A stretch of DNA of 64,000 nt, taken from Comamonas sp. GB3 AK4-5 (lineage in GTDB: Bacteria > Pseudomonadota > Gammaproteobacteria > Burkholderiales > Burkholderiaceae_C). The stretch spans positions 2,790,001 through 2,854,000 of the forward strand of contig NZ_CP166730.1 of assembly GCF_041320665.1 (NCBI RefSeq), in the 5' to 3' direction. The notes below the pieces were generated by a model. The model did no database searches. It worked only from the letters and a program-made list of their open reading frames with translations, and was not told where the DNA came from. This document shows positions 33,287 through 42,257 of this stretch, piece by piece (position 1 is the stretch's first letter; each line of letters begins with the position of its first letter). The translations under genes and the position numbers were made by a program.

Positions 33287-34009
33287 ATGGTTTTGGCCAT
33301 CGCCCTGTTCTATCTGTATGACGCCGCCCTGGCATTGCAGCCCGAGCAAGGCCTGCTGCGCCGAGGGCGCAAACAGTGGCTGGCACGGCTGGCTACCGAG
33401 GGGTTTGAACTGCGTCGCCAACGGCTGTTGTGGCCGCCGCTGTGGCTGTTGCACCAACCCCTGTACCGACTGCATTGGAATCCAACCCGCATCGTCCTGC
33501 CTGGCGAGCCCGCTCCCGCCCTGGCCCTGGCCACCCATGCCGCCAGCTTCAAGGGCTTTGCGCTGCCGCTGTATCTGCTGGCTGCAGCGCTGTTCATCGC
33601 CCTGCCCATTGCCTTGTTTGCACTGCATTCGGAGGCCATCTTGCTTGCCATGCTGGCGCTGATTTATCTGTGCACCCTGTGCATCGCCCTGCTGACGCTG
33701 CGCCACGGCCGCCGGGGCCATAGCGAGCGGCGCCTGGCGCGCTCGACCGCGCTGCAACTCATGCTGTGCCCGCCCTTTGCGCTCAATGCCGTGCGTAAGT
33801 TGTCGTTGGCCCATGGCGTAGACGGCGATTTGCTGCAAAGCGCCCAGCAACTCATGGCGCCAGCACAGTGGTCGGTATTCGCCGGGCGCGTGCAGGCCGT
33901 GATGGAGCAAGAGCTGCAGGAGATTGCCGAGCTGCCCGAATATGCCCAGCACCACGCCCACATGCAGACGGCACTGGAGACGCTCAAGACCGGCCTCGCC
34001 GGCAAGTGA
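33287..34009 (+). CDS. Hypothetical membrane protein (240 aa)
   Basis: MVLAIALFYLYDAALALQPE is a hydrophobic N-terminus, followed by a basic cytoplasmic stretch. Two adjacent membrane segments (about 85-135, LPLYLLAAALFIALPIALFA and ILLAMLALIYLCTLCIALLT) and a soluble C-terminal region ending ETLKTGLAGK complete it. No enzymatic motif is seen and I do not recognise the family. ATG 33287 is chosen; an upstream TTG at 33257 would add ten residues. It lies just past the DUF2167 terminator and before the DUF2322 gene. Confidence 0.6.
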   Translation: MVLAIALFYLYDAALALQPEQGLLRRGRKQWLARLATEGFELRRQRLLWPPLWLLHQPLYRLHWNPTRIVLPGEPAPALALATHAASFKGFALPLYLLAAALFIALPIALFALHSEAILLAMLALIYLCTLCIALLTLRHGRRGHSERRLARSTALQLMLCPPFALNAVRKLSLAHGVDGDLLQSAQQLMAPAQWSVFAGRVQAVMEQELQEIAELPEYAQHHAHMQTALETLKTGLAGK

Positions 34010-34096
34010 GACGCTGGTCAAAGCCCGGCCCTTGCAGCAAGCCCATGCGATGTGGCCCACAATCTGCGGTTTTGATCCACCCAACCCCCATACACC

Positions 34097-34411
34097 ATGG
34101 CCTTTGCCGATAACCTGCGCCAGCTGCCCGCCATCACCGATATCGCCGCCCTGCAGCTGCTGGATGAAAACGGCAGCGTGGTGGCCGAGATCCCCAATGC
34201 GCCGGGCAAGATTGGCTCGCTCACCATCTACCACGCGCTGGCACTCAAGCATGGCCGCATTGATGCGGCGGCAGCCGCAGAAGGCCTGCAGCTGTTTGCC
34301 GAGCACACCGAAGACGCCAAGGCCCGCCCCGGCGCCCACCCCAATATCGACCGCCTGCTGGAAGTGATCGCCACCGGCAAGGGCTATGCGGTGCAGACAA
34401 CCCCGGCCTGA
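34097..34411 (+). CDS. DUF2322 family protein (104 aa)
   Basis: MAFADNLRQLPAITDIAALQ, PGKIGSLTIYHALALKHGRI and EHTEDAKARPGAHPNIDRLL match the small DUF2322 family found across beta- and gammaproteobacteria. Cytoplasmic; function unknown. Length fits the family. Confidence 0.85.
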   Translation: MAFADNLRQLPAITDIAALQLLDENGSVVAEIPNAPGKIGSLTIYHALALKHGRIDAAAAAEGLQLFAEHTEDAKARPGAHPNIDRLLEVIATGKGYAVQTTPA

Positions 34412-34535
34412 TCGCTGCCGATTCATTGCAGCCAGTCAGTCACCTGTGCGCCAGCCAGCCTGCAGTGGCACGCAAGCACAACACCTGCCGTTTATGCCAG
34501 TGGAACGAAGACGCCTTGCCGCCTAGAGTGCGGGC

Positions 34536-35429
34536 ATGACTGCATCCACCACTTCGACCACTTCCGCCCTCCCCGCCCTCAGCCATTTCCGCTTCACGCT
34601 GCAAGACCATATCGCCCACCTGCAGCTGGCCCAGCCCGAACGCATGAACGCCATGAGCCCCGGCTTCTGGCGTGAGCTGGACGCCGTGCTCCAGCATCTG
34701 CAGCACCACCCCGACGCCCGCCCGGCCCGCGCTCTGGTCATCAGCAGCAGCGGCAAGCATTTCTGCGCCGGCATGGGACTGGAGACCTTTGCCAACCCCG
34801 GCTTTGCACCCGATGACCGCAGCCCCGAAGGCCGCTCCGCACTGGCCGAGATGCTGTGGGACATGCAGGCTACGCTGACCCGCATCGAACAGCTGCGCAT
34901 GCCGGTGATTGCCGCCATCCAGGGCGGCTGCGTGGGCGGTGCGCTGGACCTGGTGGCCTGCGCCTGCATACGCTATGCCACGCAGGACGCCTTCTTTTGC
35001 GTGCAGGAAATCAACATCGGCATGGTGGCCGACATTGGCAGCCTGCAGCGCCTGCCCAAGCTGCTACCCATGGGCCTGGTCAAGGAACTGGCCTATACCG
35101 GCCGCCGCTGGCCTGCGGCCCAGGCCCAGCAGCACGGCTTTGTGAATGCGGTACTGGACAGCCCCGAAGCCGCGCTGCAGGCCGCCATGGACTGCGCCCT
35201 CGATATTGCCCGGCACCCGCCCGTGGCCATCTGGGGCAGCAAACAGGCCCTGCACTACGCGCGCGACCACAGCGTGGAAGACGGCCTGCGCCAGATGGGC
35301 TGGCTGCAGTCCGGCATCTGGAGCAACCGCCATGTGATGGAGGCCGTGCAGGCCGGCCAGCAAAAACGCGAGGCCAGCTTTCCCGACACCGGGGGCTATC
35401 CACGCTTTGGCCAGCTGGATATGCCGTAA
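34536..35429 (+). CDS. Enoyl-CoA hydratase/isomerase family protein, dienoyl-CoA isomerase-like (297 aa)
   Basis: A crotonase-fold protein with the oxyanion-hole segments SSGKHFCAGMGLETFA and IQGGCVGGALDLVACA. The catalytic region reads VQEINIGMVADIGSLQRLPK. The Glu and the Asp eight residues later correspond to the pair used by delta3,5-delta2,4-dienoyl-CoA isomerase (ECH1) rather than to the two Glu of enoyl-CoA hydratase. It therefore probably shifts double bonds of unsaturated fatty acyl-CoA intermediates. Adjacent LysR gene follows after 79 bases on the same strand. Confidence 0.8.
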   Translation: MTASTTSTTSALPALSHFRFTLQDHIAHLQLAQPERMNAMSPGFWRELDAVLQHLQHHPDARPARALVISSSGKHFCAGMGLETFANPGFAPDDRSPEGRSALAEMLWDMQATLTRIEQLRMPVIAAIQGGCVGGALDLVACACIRYATQDAFFCVQEINIGMVADIGSLQRLPKLLPMGLVKELAYTGRRWPAAQAQQHGFVNAVLDSPEAALQAAMDCALDIARHPPVAIWGSKQALHYARDHSVEDGLRQMGWLQSGIWSNRHVMEAVQAGQQKREASFPDTGGYPRFGQLDMP

Positions 35430-35508
35430 GAGCGAGTTCAAAGTGCGCGGCCATGGCCTATGAGCCATGGTGGGCTGTGACCTGTGTCCCAGCAGCCACA
35501 ATCCCCCC

Positions 35509-36426
35509 ATGCGCGATCTCAATGATTTGTACTTTTTTGTCCAGGTGGTCGACCATGGCGGCTTTGCGCCAGCAGGCCGTGCTTTGGGCATTCCAAAATC
35601 CAAGCTGAGCCGGCGCATTGCCTTGCTCGAGGAGTCTCTGGACGTGCGTTTGCTGCAGCGCTCCAGCCGGCGCTTTGCGGTGACAGAGATTGGCCAGGAG
35701 TACTACGCGCGTTGCCAGGCCATGCTGGTGGAGGCCGACTCCGCCCAGGAAGTCGTCGACCGGACCCAGGAGACCCCGCAAGGCATGGTGCGCCTGAGCT
35801 GCCCGCTGGCGCTGCTGGACTACCAGGTCGCCGACATGCTGGCGCGCTTCATGGTGCAGCACCCGCGCATACAGCTCCAGATCCAGAGCACCAACCGCCG
35901 GGTGGATGTGATCCGCGAAGGCCTGGACATTGCCTTGCGCGTGCGTTTTCCACCGCTGGAAGACAGCGATCTGGTGATGAAGACCCTGGGCGAAAGCACG
36001 CAGTTTCTGGTGGCCAGCCCCCAGCTGGTGGCGGCCATGGGGGGCATGCCGCAATTGGCGGATCTGGCGCAATGGCCCAGCCTGGGAGATGGCCAGCTGC
36101 AGCGCAGCGAGAGCTGGCTGCTGCAAGGCCCGCAGGCGGCCACGGCTGAGGTGCACCACCAGCCCCGCATGGTCTGCGAAGACCGCATCGCCCTGCTCCA
36201 GGCGGCCTTGCATGGCGTGGGCGTGGTGCAGCTGCCGGCCATGATGATTTTGGAGGAACTGCGCAGCGGGCGCCTGGTGGACGTCATGCCGGGCTGGAAG
36301 CCGCGTGCCGGCATCGTCCACGCGGTATTCCCCTCACGACGTGGCCTGCTGCCCTCTGTCAGGCTGCTGCTCGATTTTCTGGGCGCGGAGTTTGCCGCCT
36401 TGCAGGCACAGATCCCGCAGACCTGA
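35509..36426 (+). CDS. LysR-type transcriptional regulator (305 aa)
   Basis: The N-terminal winged helix reads MRDLNDLYFFVQVVDHGGFA and GIPKSKLSRRIALLEESLDV, with the effector domain starting near residue 90 (GMVRLSCPLALLDYQVADML). The SKLSRR variant is typical of the DsdC/PecT-like CrgA subgroup. ATG 35509 gives the standard length. Its target is not clear; LysR genes often regulate a divergent neighbour, but here both flanking genes are on the same strand. Confidence 0.88.
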   Translation: MRDLNDLYFFVQVVDHGGFAPAGRALGIPKSKLSRRIALLEESLDVRLLQRSSRRFAVTEIGQEYYARCQAMLVEADSAQEVVDRTQETPQGMVRLSCPLALLDYQVADMLARFMVQHPRIQLQIQSTNRRVDVIREGLDIALRVRFPPLEDSDLVMKTLGESTQFLVASPQLVAAMGGMPQLADLAQWPSLGDGQLQRSESWLLQGPQAATAEVHHQPRMVCEDRIALLQAALHGVGVVQLPAMMILEELRSGRLVDVMPGWKPRAGIVHAVFPSRRGLLPSVRLLLDFLGAEFAALQAQIPQT

Positions 36427-36870
36427 GCCGCACACAGGGCCAGCGGCCCAGAGCAGCCCCCCAAGCCCCAAGCCGACTTTCCAGCGTTCCACCTGGTGAA
36501 CGCTGGTGGCCAAAATCTCCGTCTATTCAGCGCCGCCGCGCTTGCCTACAGTGACTTCCAAGTCGCACGCCCGCCCTCTTGCGCTGGCGTGCTTCAGGAG
36601 AAGTCCATGCACCCCATTGTTCCAGCCCTTGACCTCGCACCTTCGCAGTGCCTGTCAGCACGCAGACCCAGCTCCCAGGTTCTGCAGCACTGCCAGCAGC
36701 AGCCCCAGTGCAAACAGCAAGGCCTGCAGCGTCACGTGGGCTGTTAGCCATTTCGGGCCCCAAGCAGGGTTTCCAGGCTCGCCGCCGCTTCAGCGGCTTT
36801 CTTCCACTTCTGCGTACCGTGCCTCGTCGTCAACCGTGAGGGCGCGCCCGCTTTTTCATCTCCAGACGCC
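36427..36870. other. 444-base gap with one candidate small leader ORF
   Basis: Apart from the 46-codon frame listed separately, nothing here is convincing. A minus-strand frame across the same bases encodes a hydrophobic stretch (TLQALLFALGLLLAVLQNLG) but has no start codon in place, so it could be the stub of a lost membrane protein. Confidence 0.4.
36607..36747 (+). CDS. Possible small ORF (46 aa) upstream of the EamA transporter
   Basis: ATG 36607 has AGGAG seven bases upstream, and the frame runs MHPIVPALDLAPSQCLSARR to QRHVGC. The Gln/Cys-rich composition is unusual. A leader peptide for the downstream transporter gene is possible, but chance cannot be excluded. Confidence 0.25.
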   Translation: MHPIVPALDLAPSQCLSARRPSSQVLQHCQQQPQCKQQGLQRHVGC

Positions 36871-37758
36871 ATGAACGCCAAATTTTCTGCCGCAGCCGCC
36901 GCCATTCTTTGGGGCTTTACCTATGTGTTGACCACCACATGGCTGCCTCCCCATCCTTTGTTTCTCGCAGCGTTTCGGGCACTGGGCGGCGCCCTGGTCT
37001 TGCTGGCCATTGTGCACTGCGCGCCCCCTCGCATCTGGTGGGGGCGGCTTGCGGTGCTGGGCACCTTGAATGCAGGCCTTTTCTTTGCCCTGTTCTTTGT
37101 GGCCGCAACCCGCTTGCCGGGCGGCGTGGCCGCCATCTTCCAGGCGCTGACGCCATTGGCCGTGATCTTTATTGCCTGGGGCGTTCTGGGCGCGCGTCCC
37201 ACGGTGGCCAAGATAGGCTCGGTGCTGCTGGGCGCCCTGGGGGTATCGCTGGTGGTGCTCTCCAGCACCGCCCAACTTGACCCACTGGGTATTGCCGCCG
37301 CCATCGGCAGCATGCTGGCCATTGCCACAGGGGGTGTGCTGCTGAACAAATGGGGGCAGCCTCCCATGCCCTTGCTGGGCTTTACCGGCTGGCAGCTGCT
37401 GATTGCGGGCGTAGAGCTCACGGTGGTTGCCGCCATCGCGCAAGACATGCCTTCGCAGTTGAACGCCGCCAACGTCCTGGGCCTGGGCCTGCTTGCCGTG
37501 GCGCTGACGGCCGTGCCTTTTGCCCTGTGGTTCGGGGCCATTGAACGCGCCGGTGCGGTGGCGGTGTCGCCTTTTATGCTGCTGGTGCCGGTGACGGCCT
37601 TTGTTCTGGATGCGCTCGTCAAAGGCGTTCAGCCTACCGGTTTGCAAGTCGCCGGGGCTGCCCTGGTGATGGGGGGGCTGATGCTCAGCCAGCGTGCCGT
37701 CGGCAAACAGGGCAATAAATCCACGCGCCATGTGCGCAACACCGTGGTCCGCGATTGA
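36871..37758 (+). CDS. EamA/DMT-family transporter (295 aa)
   Basis: Ten membrane segments in two five-helix EamA repeats are visible: AAAAAILWGFTYVLTTTWLP through LGALGVSLVVLSS, then GIAAAIGSMLAIATGGVLLN through QVAGAALVMGGLMLSQRAVG. Drug/metabolite transporters of this kind export amino acids, metabolites or toxic compounds; the substrate cannot be read from sequence. The stop overlaps sequence just ahead of the DoxX gene (about 29 bases to its start), so both are likely co-transcribed. Confidence 0.88.
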   Translation: MNAKFSAAAAAILWGFTYVLTTTWLPPHPLFLAAFRALGGALVLLAIVHCAPPRIWWGRLAVLGTLNAGLFFALFFVAATRLPGGVAAIFQALTPLAVIFIAWGVLGARPTVAKIGSVLLGALGVSLVVLSSTAQLDPLGIAAAIGSMLAIATGGVLLNKWGQPPMPLLGFTGWQLLIAGVELTVVAAIAQDMPSQLNAANVLGLGLLAVALTAVPFALWFGAIERAGAVAVSPFMLLVPVTAFVLDALVKGVQPTGLQVAGAALVMGGLMLSQRAVGKQGNKSTRHVRNTVVRD

Positions 37759-37787
37759 ACCCGGCCGCGCCCCGCCTGGAGCCCGTC

Positions 37788-38210
37788 ATGCATGTCCTGA
37801 TCACACAATTGCTGCACTCCCGCCTGCTGTATGTGCTGGCCACGGCCTTACTGACCTATGTCTTTTGGTGGAGCGGTGTGAACAAGGCACTGGACTTTCC
37901 ATCCGCCGTCCAGGAGATGGCGCATTTCGGCCTTCGCCCCGCTGCAGGGTTTGCAGCGGCCACCATTGCGCTGCAGCTTGTGGCTCCGCTGGCCATCATG
38001 GCCTGCAGCCGCTGGACCTGGCTGGCTGCCGGCGCTCTGACGGCGTTCACGCTGGCCACCATTCCCATTGCCCATCGATTCTGGGACATGCAGGGCCTGG
38101 AAGCCGCTCTCGAAAAAGCCCTGGTCCAGGACCATGCCAGCATCATTGGCGGGCTGGTCGTGGCCGCTATCTTGGCGCACCAGCGCCGCCAGGCCCTGGC
38201 TTCGGGCTGA
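37788..38210 (+). CDS. DoxX family membrane protein (140 aa)
   Basis: Four hydrophobic helices with the DoxX pattern YVFWWSGVNKALDFPSAVQE, HFGLRPAAGFAAATIALQLV and LVAPLAIMACSRWTWLAAGA. DoxX-like proteins are small membrane proteins tied to redox or quinol metabolism in some cases, but most have no known function. GGAG lies seven bases before ATG 37788. It follows the EamA gene closely. Confidence 0.85.
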   Translation: MHVLITQLLHSRLLYVLATALLTYVFWWSGVNKALDFPSAVQEMAHFGLRPAAGFAAATIALQLVAPLAIMACSRWTWLAAGALTAFTLATIPIAHRFWDMQGLEAALEKALVQDHASIIGGLVVAAILAHQRRQALASG

Positions 38211-38453
38211 AGCGTCCACCGCCCCAGCAAGGGCCGCAGACCGCCGCCGCTATCTATCAGATTTTGGAAAAGGCCATGCAATGGCCCAAATAAAACGGTC
38301 TTTTTCTAGACCCTCTTGCCCGCCCCTCAGCAAGACATGCCCAAGCCTTGGACACTAGTGTTTCTACCTATTTTTACCCCTCTCGCCAGGTAAAAGCCTT
38401 TGCCCATGCGGCATTCCCGGGGTACAGGCGTCTGGCGGAAAAAGAAACATTTC

Positions 38454-40001
38454 ATGAAATTGTCCCAGCTGAACATTGGCTCACGCTTGAGCCTGGGCTT
38501 TGCCGCCATGCTCGCGTTCACGGTCTTTACCACCGCCATTGGCATGTGGCAGTTGCGTGCCGTCGGCCTGGCCACGCAGGCCATGATGCAGCAGCCGCTG
38601 ACCAAGGAGCGCCTCATCAGCGACTGGAACAGCAATATCGCCGTGGCCGTGGCGCGCACCACCGCCATTGCCAAGAGCAGCGACGCCAGCCTGGTGCCTT
38701 TCTTTGCCGACGACATCGCCGCCACCAGCAAAAGCACGGCCGATCTGCTGACCCAGATTGAGCCCCTGCTCACGCCGCAAGAGCACCAAGTCATGGACAA
38801 GATCATGGAAATCCGCAAGGACTACCTGGTCGCTCGCGACAAGGTCAGCCAGCTCAAGGGCAATGGCATGGCCAGCGAGGCCGAAGCGCAGCTGATGCAG
38901 TCCTATCTGCCCTCGGCCCGCAATTACATGCAGCATGTGGCCGATCTGGTTCGCCTGCAGCGCAGCAGCCTGGATGCCCGGGCCACCGAGGTGCAGCAGA
39001 TCGAGAAGAACAGCCAGGCCTATCTGCTGACGCTGGCAGCTCTGGCCCTGGCCATGGGCGTGTTCGCAGCCTGGCGCCTCACGGTCGGTATCACCCGGCC
39101 GCTGCAAAACGCCGTGTCTGTGGCCCGCCGCGTGGCCGATGGCGATCTGAGCGCCGACATTCAAAGCCACGGCTCGGACGAAACCGGCCAGCTGCTGCAG
39201 GCCCTGCACGATATGAATGCCAGCCTGGGCCGTCTGGTGGGCCAGGTGCGCCAGGGCACCGACAGCATTGCCACCGCCTCCGGCCAGATCGCTGCGGGCA
39301 ACCATGACCTGTCGGCCCGCACCGAAGAGCAGGCCAGCTCGCTGCAGCAAACCGCAGCCTCTATGGAAGAGCTCACCTCCACCGTCAAGCAAAACGCCGA
39401 CAACGCCCACCAGGCCAACCAGCTGGCGCTGTCCGCCTCGGACGTGGCCGTCAAGGGCGGCCAGGTGGTGTCTCAGGTGGTCGAGACCATGGGCGCCATC
39501 ACCGACTCGTCCAAGAAAATCGCTGACATCATTGGCGTGATCGACTCCATCGCCTTCCAGACCAATATCCTGGCGCTGAACGCGGCCGTGGAAGCGGCCC
39601 GCGCCGGCGAACAAGGCCGGGGTTTTGCCGTGGTGGCCGGTGAGGTGCGCACCCTGGCCGGGCGCAGCGCGGAAGCCGCCAAGGAAATCAAGGCCTTGAT
39701 CAGCAACTCCGTGGACAAGGTCCAGGAAGGCAGCCAGCAGGTCAACGAGGCCGGCCAGACCATGCAGGAGATCGTCCACAGCATCCAGCGCGTGACCGAC
39801 ATCATGGGCGAGATCACCGCCGCCAGCCACGAGCAGACCTCGGGCATCGAGCAAATCAACCGTGCCGTGGTCGAAATCGATCTGGTCACCCAGCAAAACG
39901 CCGCCCTGGTGGAGGAGTCCACCGCCGCCGCCCAATCCATGCAGCAGCAAACCACGGAGCTGTCGCAGATGGTCAGCGTGTTCCGCCTGAAGCAGGCTTG
40001 A
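38454..40001 (+). CDS. Methyl-accepting chemotaxis protein (515 aa)
   Basis: Two membrane helices (about 10-30 and 190-210) flank a periplasmic four-helix-bundle sensor. A HAMP domain ([20 protein letters not shown]) and a long cytoplasmic coiled coil follow. The hairpin tip [31 protein letters not shown] is the conserved kinase-control region. The C-terminus ends VFRLKQA without a CheR-tethering NWETF pentapeptide. ATG 38454 ([12 protein letters not shown]) is the standard start. No chemotaxis gene is adjacent; ligand unknown. Confidence 0.92.
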   Translation: MKLSQLNIGSRLSLGFAAMLAFTVFTTAIGMWQLRAVGLATQAMMQQPLTKERLISDWNSNIAVAVARTTAIAKSSDASLVPFFADDIAATSKSTADLLTQIEPLLTPQEHQVMDKIMEIRKDYLVARDKVSQLKGNGMASEAEAQLMQSYLPSARNYMQHVADLVRLQRSSLDARATEVQQIEKNSQAYLLTLAALALAMGVFAAWRLTVGITRPLQNAVSVARRVADGDLSADIQSHGSDETGQLLQALHDMNASLGRLVGQVRQGTDSIATASGQIAAGNHDLSARTEEQASSLQQTAASMEELTSTVKQNADNAHQANQLALSASDVAVKGGQVVSQVVETMGAITDSSKKIADIIGVIDSIAFQTNILALNAAVEAARAGEQGRGFAVVAGEVRTLAGRSAEAAKEIKALISNSVDKVQEGSQQVNEAGQTMQEIVHSIQRVTDIMGEITAASHEQTSGIEQINRAVVEIDLVTQQNAALVEESTAAAQSMQQQTTELSQMVSVFRLKQA

Positions 40002-40176
40002 CGCGACCCCAAGCATCAACGGCCCATGGCGGGCCGCTTCAAGACATCTTCATATCCCGCCTTTGGTGGGATTTTTAATGGCCGCATCGGCGGCGCAATG
40101 CCCATGGCCCCGTGCATTCCGCACTATGCCCGTGGCGTCACGCTGTCGAAAACCGGCACCGCCCCACCCCAAGGCA

Positions 40177-40268
40177 CCGCGCAAGGGCCGCCCCGCCGCG
40201 CTGGTGCCGTCTCCCTCCCGCGCGCAGCGCGAGAGAGGGGGAAGACGCGCAGCGTCTCAGGGGGTGTT
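40177..40268 (-). repeat. Dispersed GC-rich intergenic repeat, family 2, copy B
   Basis: Inverted relative to copy A at 30742-30840. The 28-base core at 40177-40204 is identical, and the part next to the gene (CACCCCCTGAGACGCTGCGC on the minus strand) closely matches. Like copy A, it starts at the stop codon of the preceding gene (40267). Confidence 0.8.
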
Positions 40269-40668
40269 ATCGCGGCATTCCGCCGCTGGCCTTCCAGCTG
40301 CCATCTTCCTGCTTGCAGAACCAGAACTTCCAGGTCTCTTGCGATTTGTGCTGGCGGATATCGGCATTCAGCAGGCGGCAGGTGCTGAAAGTCTTGGTCT
40401 CGGTCGTCTGCAGCGGTGTCAGCGCGGCCTGCACCGGCGCTCTGCGTGGCACGCCCTCGGAGCTGCTCCACTGCGTGGTCTGGCCATCGGCCGACTGGTT
40501 CAGCACCTCGGCCACCGTGGCCTGGAACGCGGGCACATCCTTGGCCGGAATGCGGTTGGTGATGGTGTGGTTCAGAAAGGACAGGCTGGCTGCCCCAGCC
40601 ACGCTGGGCAGCACAGCGCCCAAACCAACCACCAAAGCACCGGACAGCAAGAGCGAAGAAGGTTTCAT
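40267..40668 (-). CDS. Hypothetical exported protein (133 aa), surface-antigen-like
   Basis: A signal peptide (MKPSSLLLSGALVVGLGAVL, cleavage probably after VAGA) is followed by a small domain with two Cys: STCRLLNADIRQHKSQETWK and FWFCKQEDGSWKASGG. The closing CKQEDGSWK block and the preceding DGQTTQW resemble RT0821/Lpp0805-type 17-kDa surface proteins, but the match is weak. Probably periplasmic or outer-membrane associated. A dispersed repeat abuts the stop codon. Confidence 0.65.
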   Translation of the reverse strand: MKPSSLLLSGALVVGLGAVLPSVAGAASLSFLNHTITNRIPAKDVPAFQATVAEVLNQSADGQTTQWSSSEGVPRRAPVQAALTPLQTTETKTFSTCRLLNADIRQHKSQETWKFWFCKQEDGSWKASGGMPR

Positions 40669-40930
40669 GGGGAAGAGGCCTCGTGGAGTAAAAAAGTGCT
40701 AACGAGTGTAGCGGCTGTTCAGCACCGGTTTGCGGCTCCGCCGGCCCTGCACGACTGGGGAAACATGGGCTGTGCGATGGCACGGCCATGCAATCCGCCC
40801 CTCGCTTGACGAAAAAGAATACAAGCACTTACGATCAGCGGCGCTTTTGCGCCCTAGCCCGCGCCCCACATCTGCACGGGGCCTGTCCACCTGCGCTGCC
40901 CACACCCTGGCCAGCGCCCTCACATCCCCC

Positions 40931-42145
40931 ATGGTTGCCACCGTCATCCTCGGCATGCTTTGCGTGCATCTGCTGTGCTTTTGCCTGATGTTCTGGCTGA
41001 TCAGCACCCGGCTGCACGGCCGAAAAATGGGCATGGAGGTGTTTGCGCTGGGCAATCTGATGCTGGGCTGCGCCTACATCCTGCAGCTGCTGGATGGGCC
41101 CGCGGGCTGGAGCTGGGTCAGCGTCATCAACCACACGCTGACGCTGTGCGCGCCCGTGGTGTATGTGCTGGGCGCCATGCGTTTTTTCAATCGACCCACC
41201 CCAGTGCTGTGGCCGCTGCTGGCCCTGGCCGCAGGCTACACCACAGCCCAGTTGATCGTGCAGGGGGCGCTGGGTTCGACCGCCCGCCATGCGCTGCTGG
41301 CTGGCAGCTGCAGCCTGTTGTTTCTGGCCATGACGCTGGCCGCCCTCCATGGCATACGCAGTTTTGCCAAGGATTTGCGCGCCGAGATGCTGGTGTTTGC
41401 GCTGCTGATTGCCGGCATATGCGGGCTGAACGTGGCCAAGCTGGTGATCATCCTCTCGGGCGGCATGCAGGCTCTGAGCATGGGCAGCCGCTTTCAGACG
41501 GTGTTCTACATCTATATGTCTTTTCTGGGTACGGTGCTGCCGCCCTGCGCCGTGTGGCTGGTGCTGCGCCGCCTCACCGATGAGCTGCATGCCATGGCCT
41601 CGCAAGACCCGCTCACCAAACTGCTGAACCGGCGCGGCCTGCAGCAAGGGCTGGAGGCCTATTTCCGCTCCCGCAGCGCCGGCCCGGCCCATGTGCTGCT
41701 GGTGGACATAGACCACTTCAAACACATCAACGACAGCTACGGCCACAAGGTGGGCGACCTGGTGCTGTGCCGCGTGGCCGAGGTGCTGCAAAGCACGGCG
41801 CGCCAGGGCGATCTGGCATGCCGGCTCGGGGGCGAGGAATTTGTGCTGGCCTGCCTGAACGCCGATGACGCGGGCGCTCTGCAGCTGGCCGAGCGCCTGC
41901 GCATGGCCATTGCCCAGGCCCAGGTGCCCGGCCCTGCTTTGCACGGCCCCATACGCTGCACCGCCACCATTGGCATCTCCAAAAGCTTTGACCATGTCAG
42001 CGCCCTGGATCAGGCCCTGCAGCAGGCCGATGCGGCCCTCTACCGTGGCAAGGCCGGAGGGCGCAACCGGGTGGAGCTGGCCCAGCCGGAACTACCGGAT
42101 ACCAGGCCTGACGAGGCGGAAAAGATGCTGGCGGCAGTGCACTGA
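40931..42145 (+). CDS. Diguanylate cyclase with N-terminal membrane sensor (404 aa)
   Basis: Six to seven N-terminal hydrophobic helices (from MVATVILGMLCVHLLCFCLM to about residue 215) lead into a GGDEF domain. It has DPLTKLLNRRGLQQGLE, VDIDHFKHINDSYGHKVGD and the active-site RLGGEEFVL, so c-di-GMP synthesis is expected. An RQGD motif five residues before GGEEF is the product-inhibition I-site. ATG 40931 is chosen as the first with a plausible membrane start; the frame stays open further upstream. No EAL domain. Confidence 0.9.
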   Translation: MVATVILGMLCVHLLCFCLMFWLISTRLHGRKMGMEVFALGNLMLGCAYILQLLDGPAGWSWVSVINHTLTLCAPVVYVLGAMRFFNRPTPVLWPLLALAAGYTTAQLIVQGALGSTARHALLAGSCSLLFLAMTLAALHGIRSFAKDLRAEMLVFALLIAGICGLNVAKLVIILSGGMQALSMGSRFQTVFYIYMSFLGTVLPPCAVWLVLRRLTDELHAMASQDPLTKLLNRRGLQQGLEAYFRSRSAGPAHVLLVDIDHFKHINDSYGHKVGDLVLCRVAEVLQSTARQGDLACRLGGEEFVLACLNADDAGALQLAERLRMAIAQAQVPGPALHGPIRCTATIGISKSFDHVSALDQALQQADAALYRGKAGGRNRVELAQPELPDTRPDEAEKMLAAVH

Positions 42146-42257
42146 AAACCGCCGGGCTTGGCTACCTCAGGCATGGTGCAGCGCCCCCCGGGCAAACGCG
42201 CGCCCTGACATTTGTCGCGCAGCCTTGCTGAGAGCGCCTCTCAAGCCGTGCCCGCCC

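Noticed and set aside
38330..38453. A sigma-28 flagellar promoter before the chemoreceptor gene
   Set aside because: A TAAAAGCC-like -35 is present but the -10 region does not resemble GCCGATAA.
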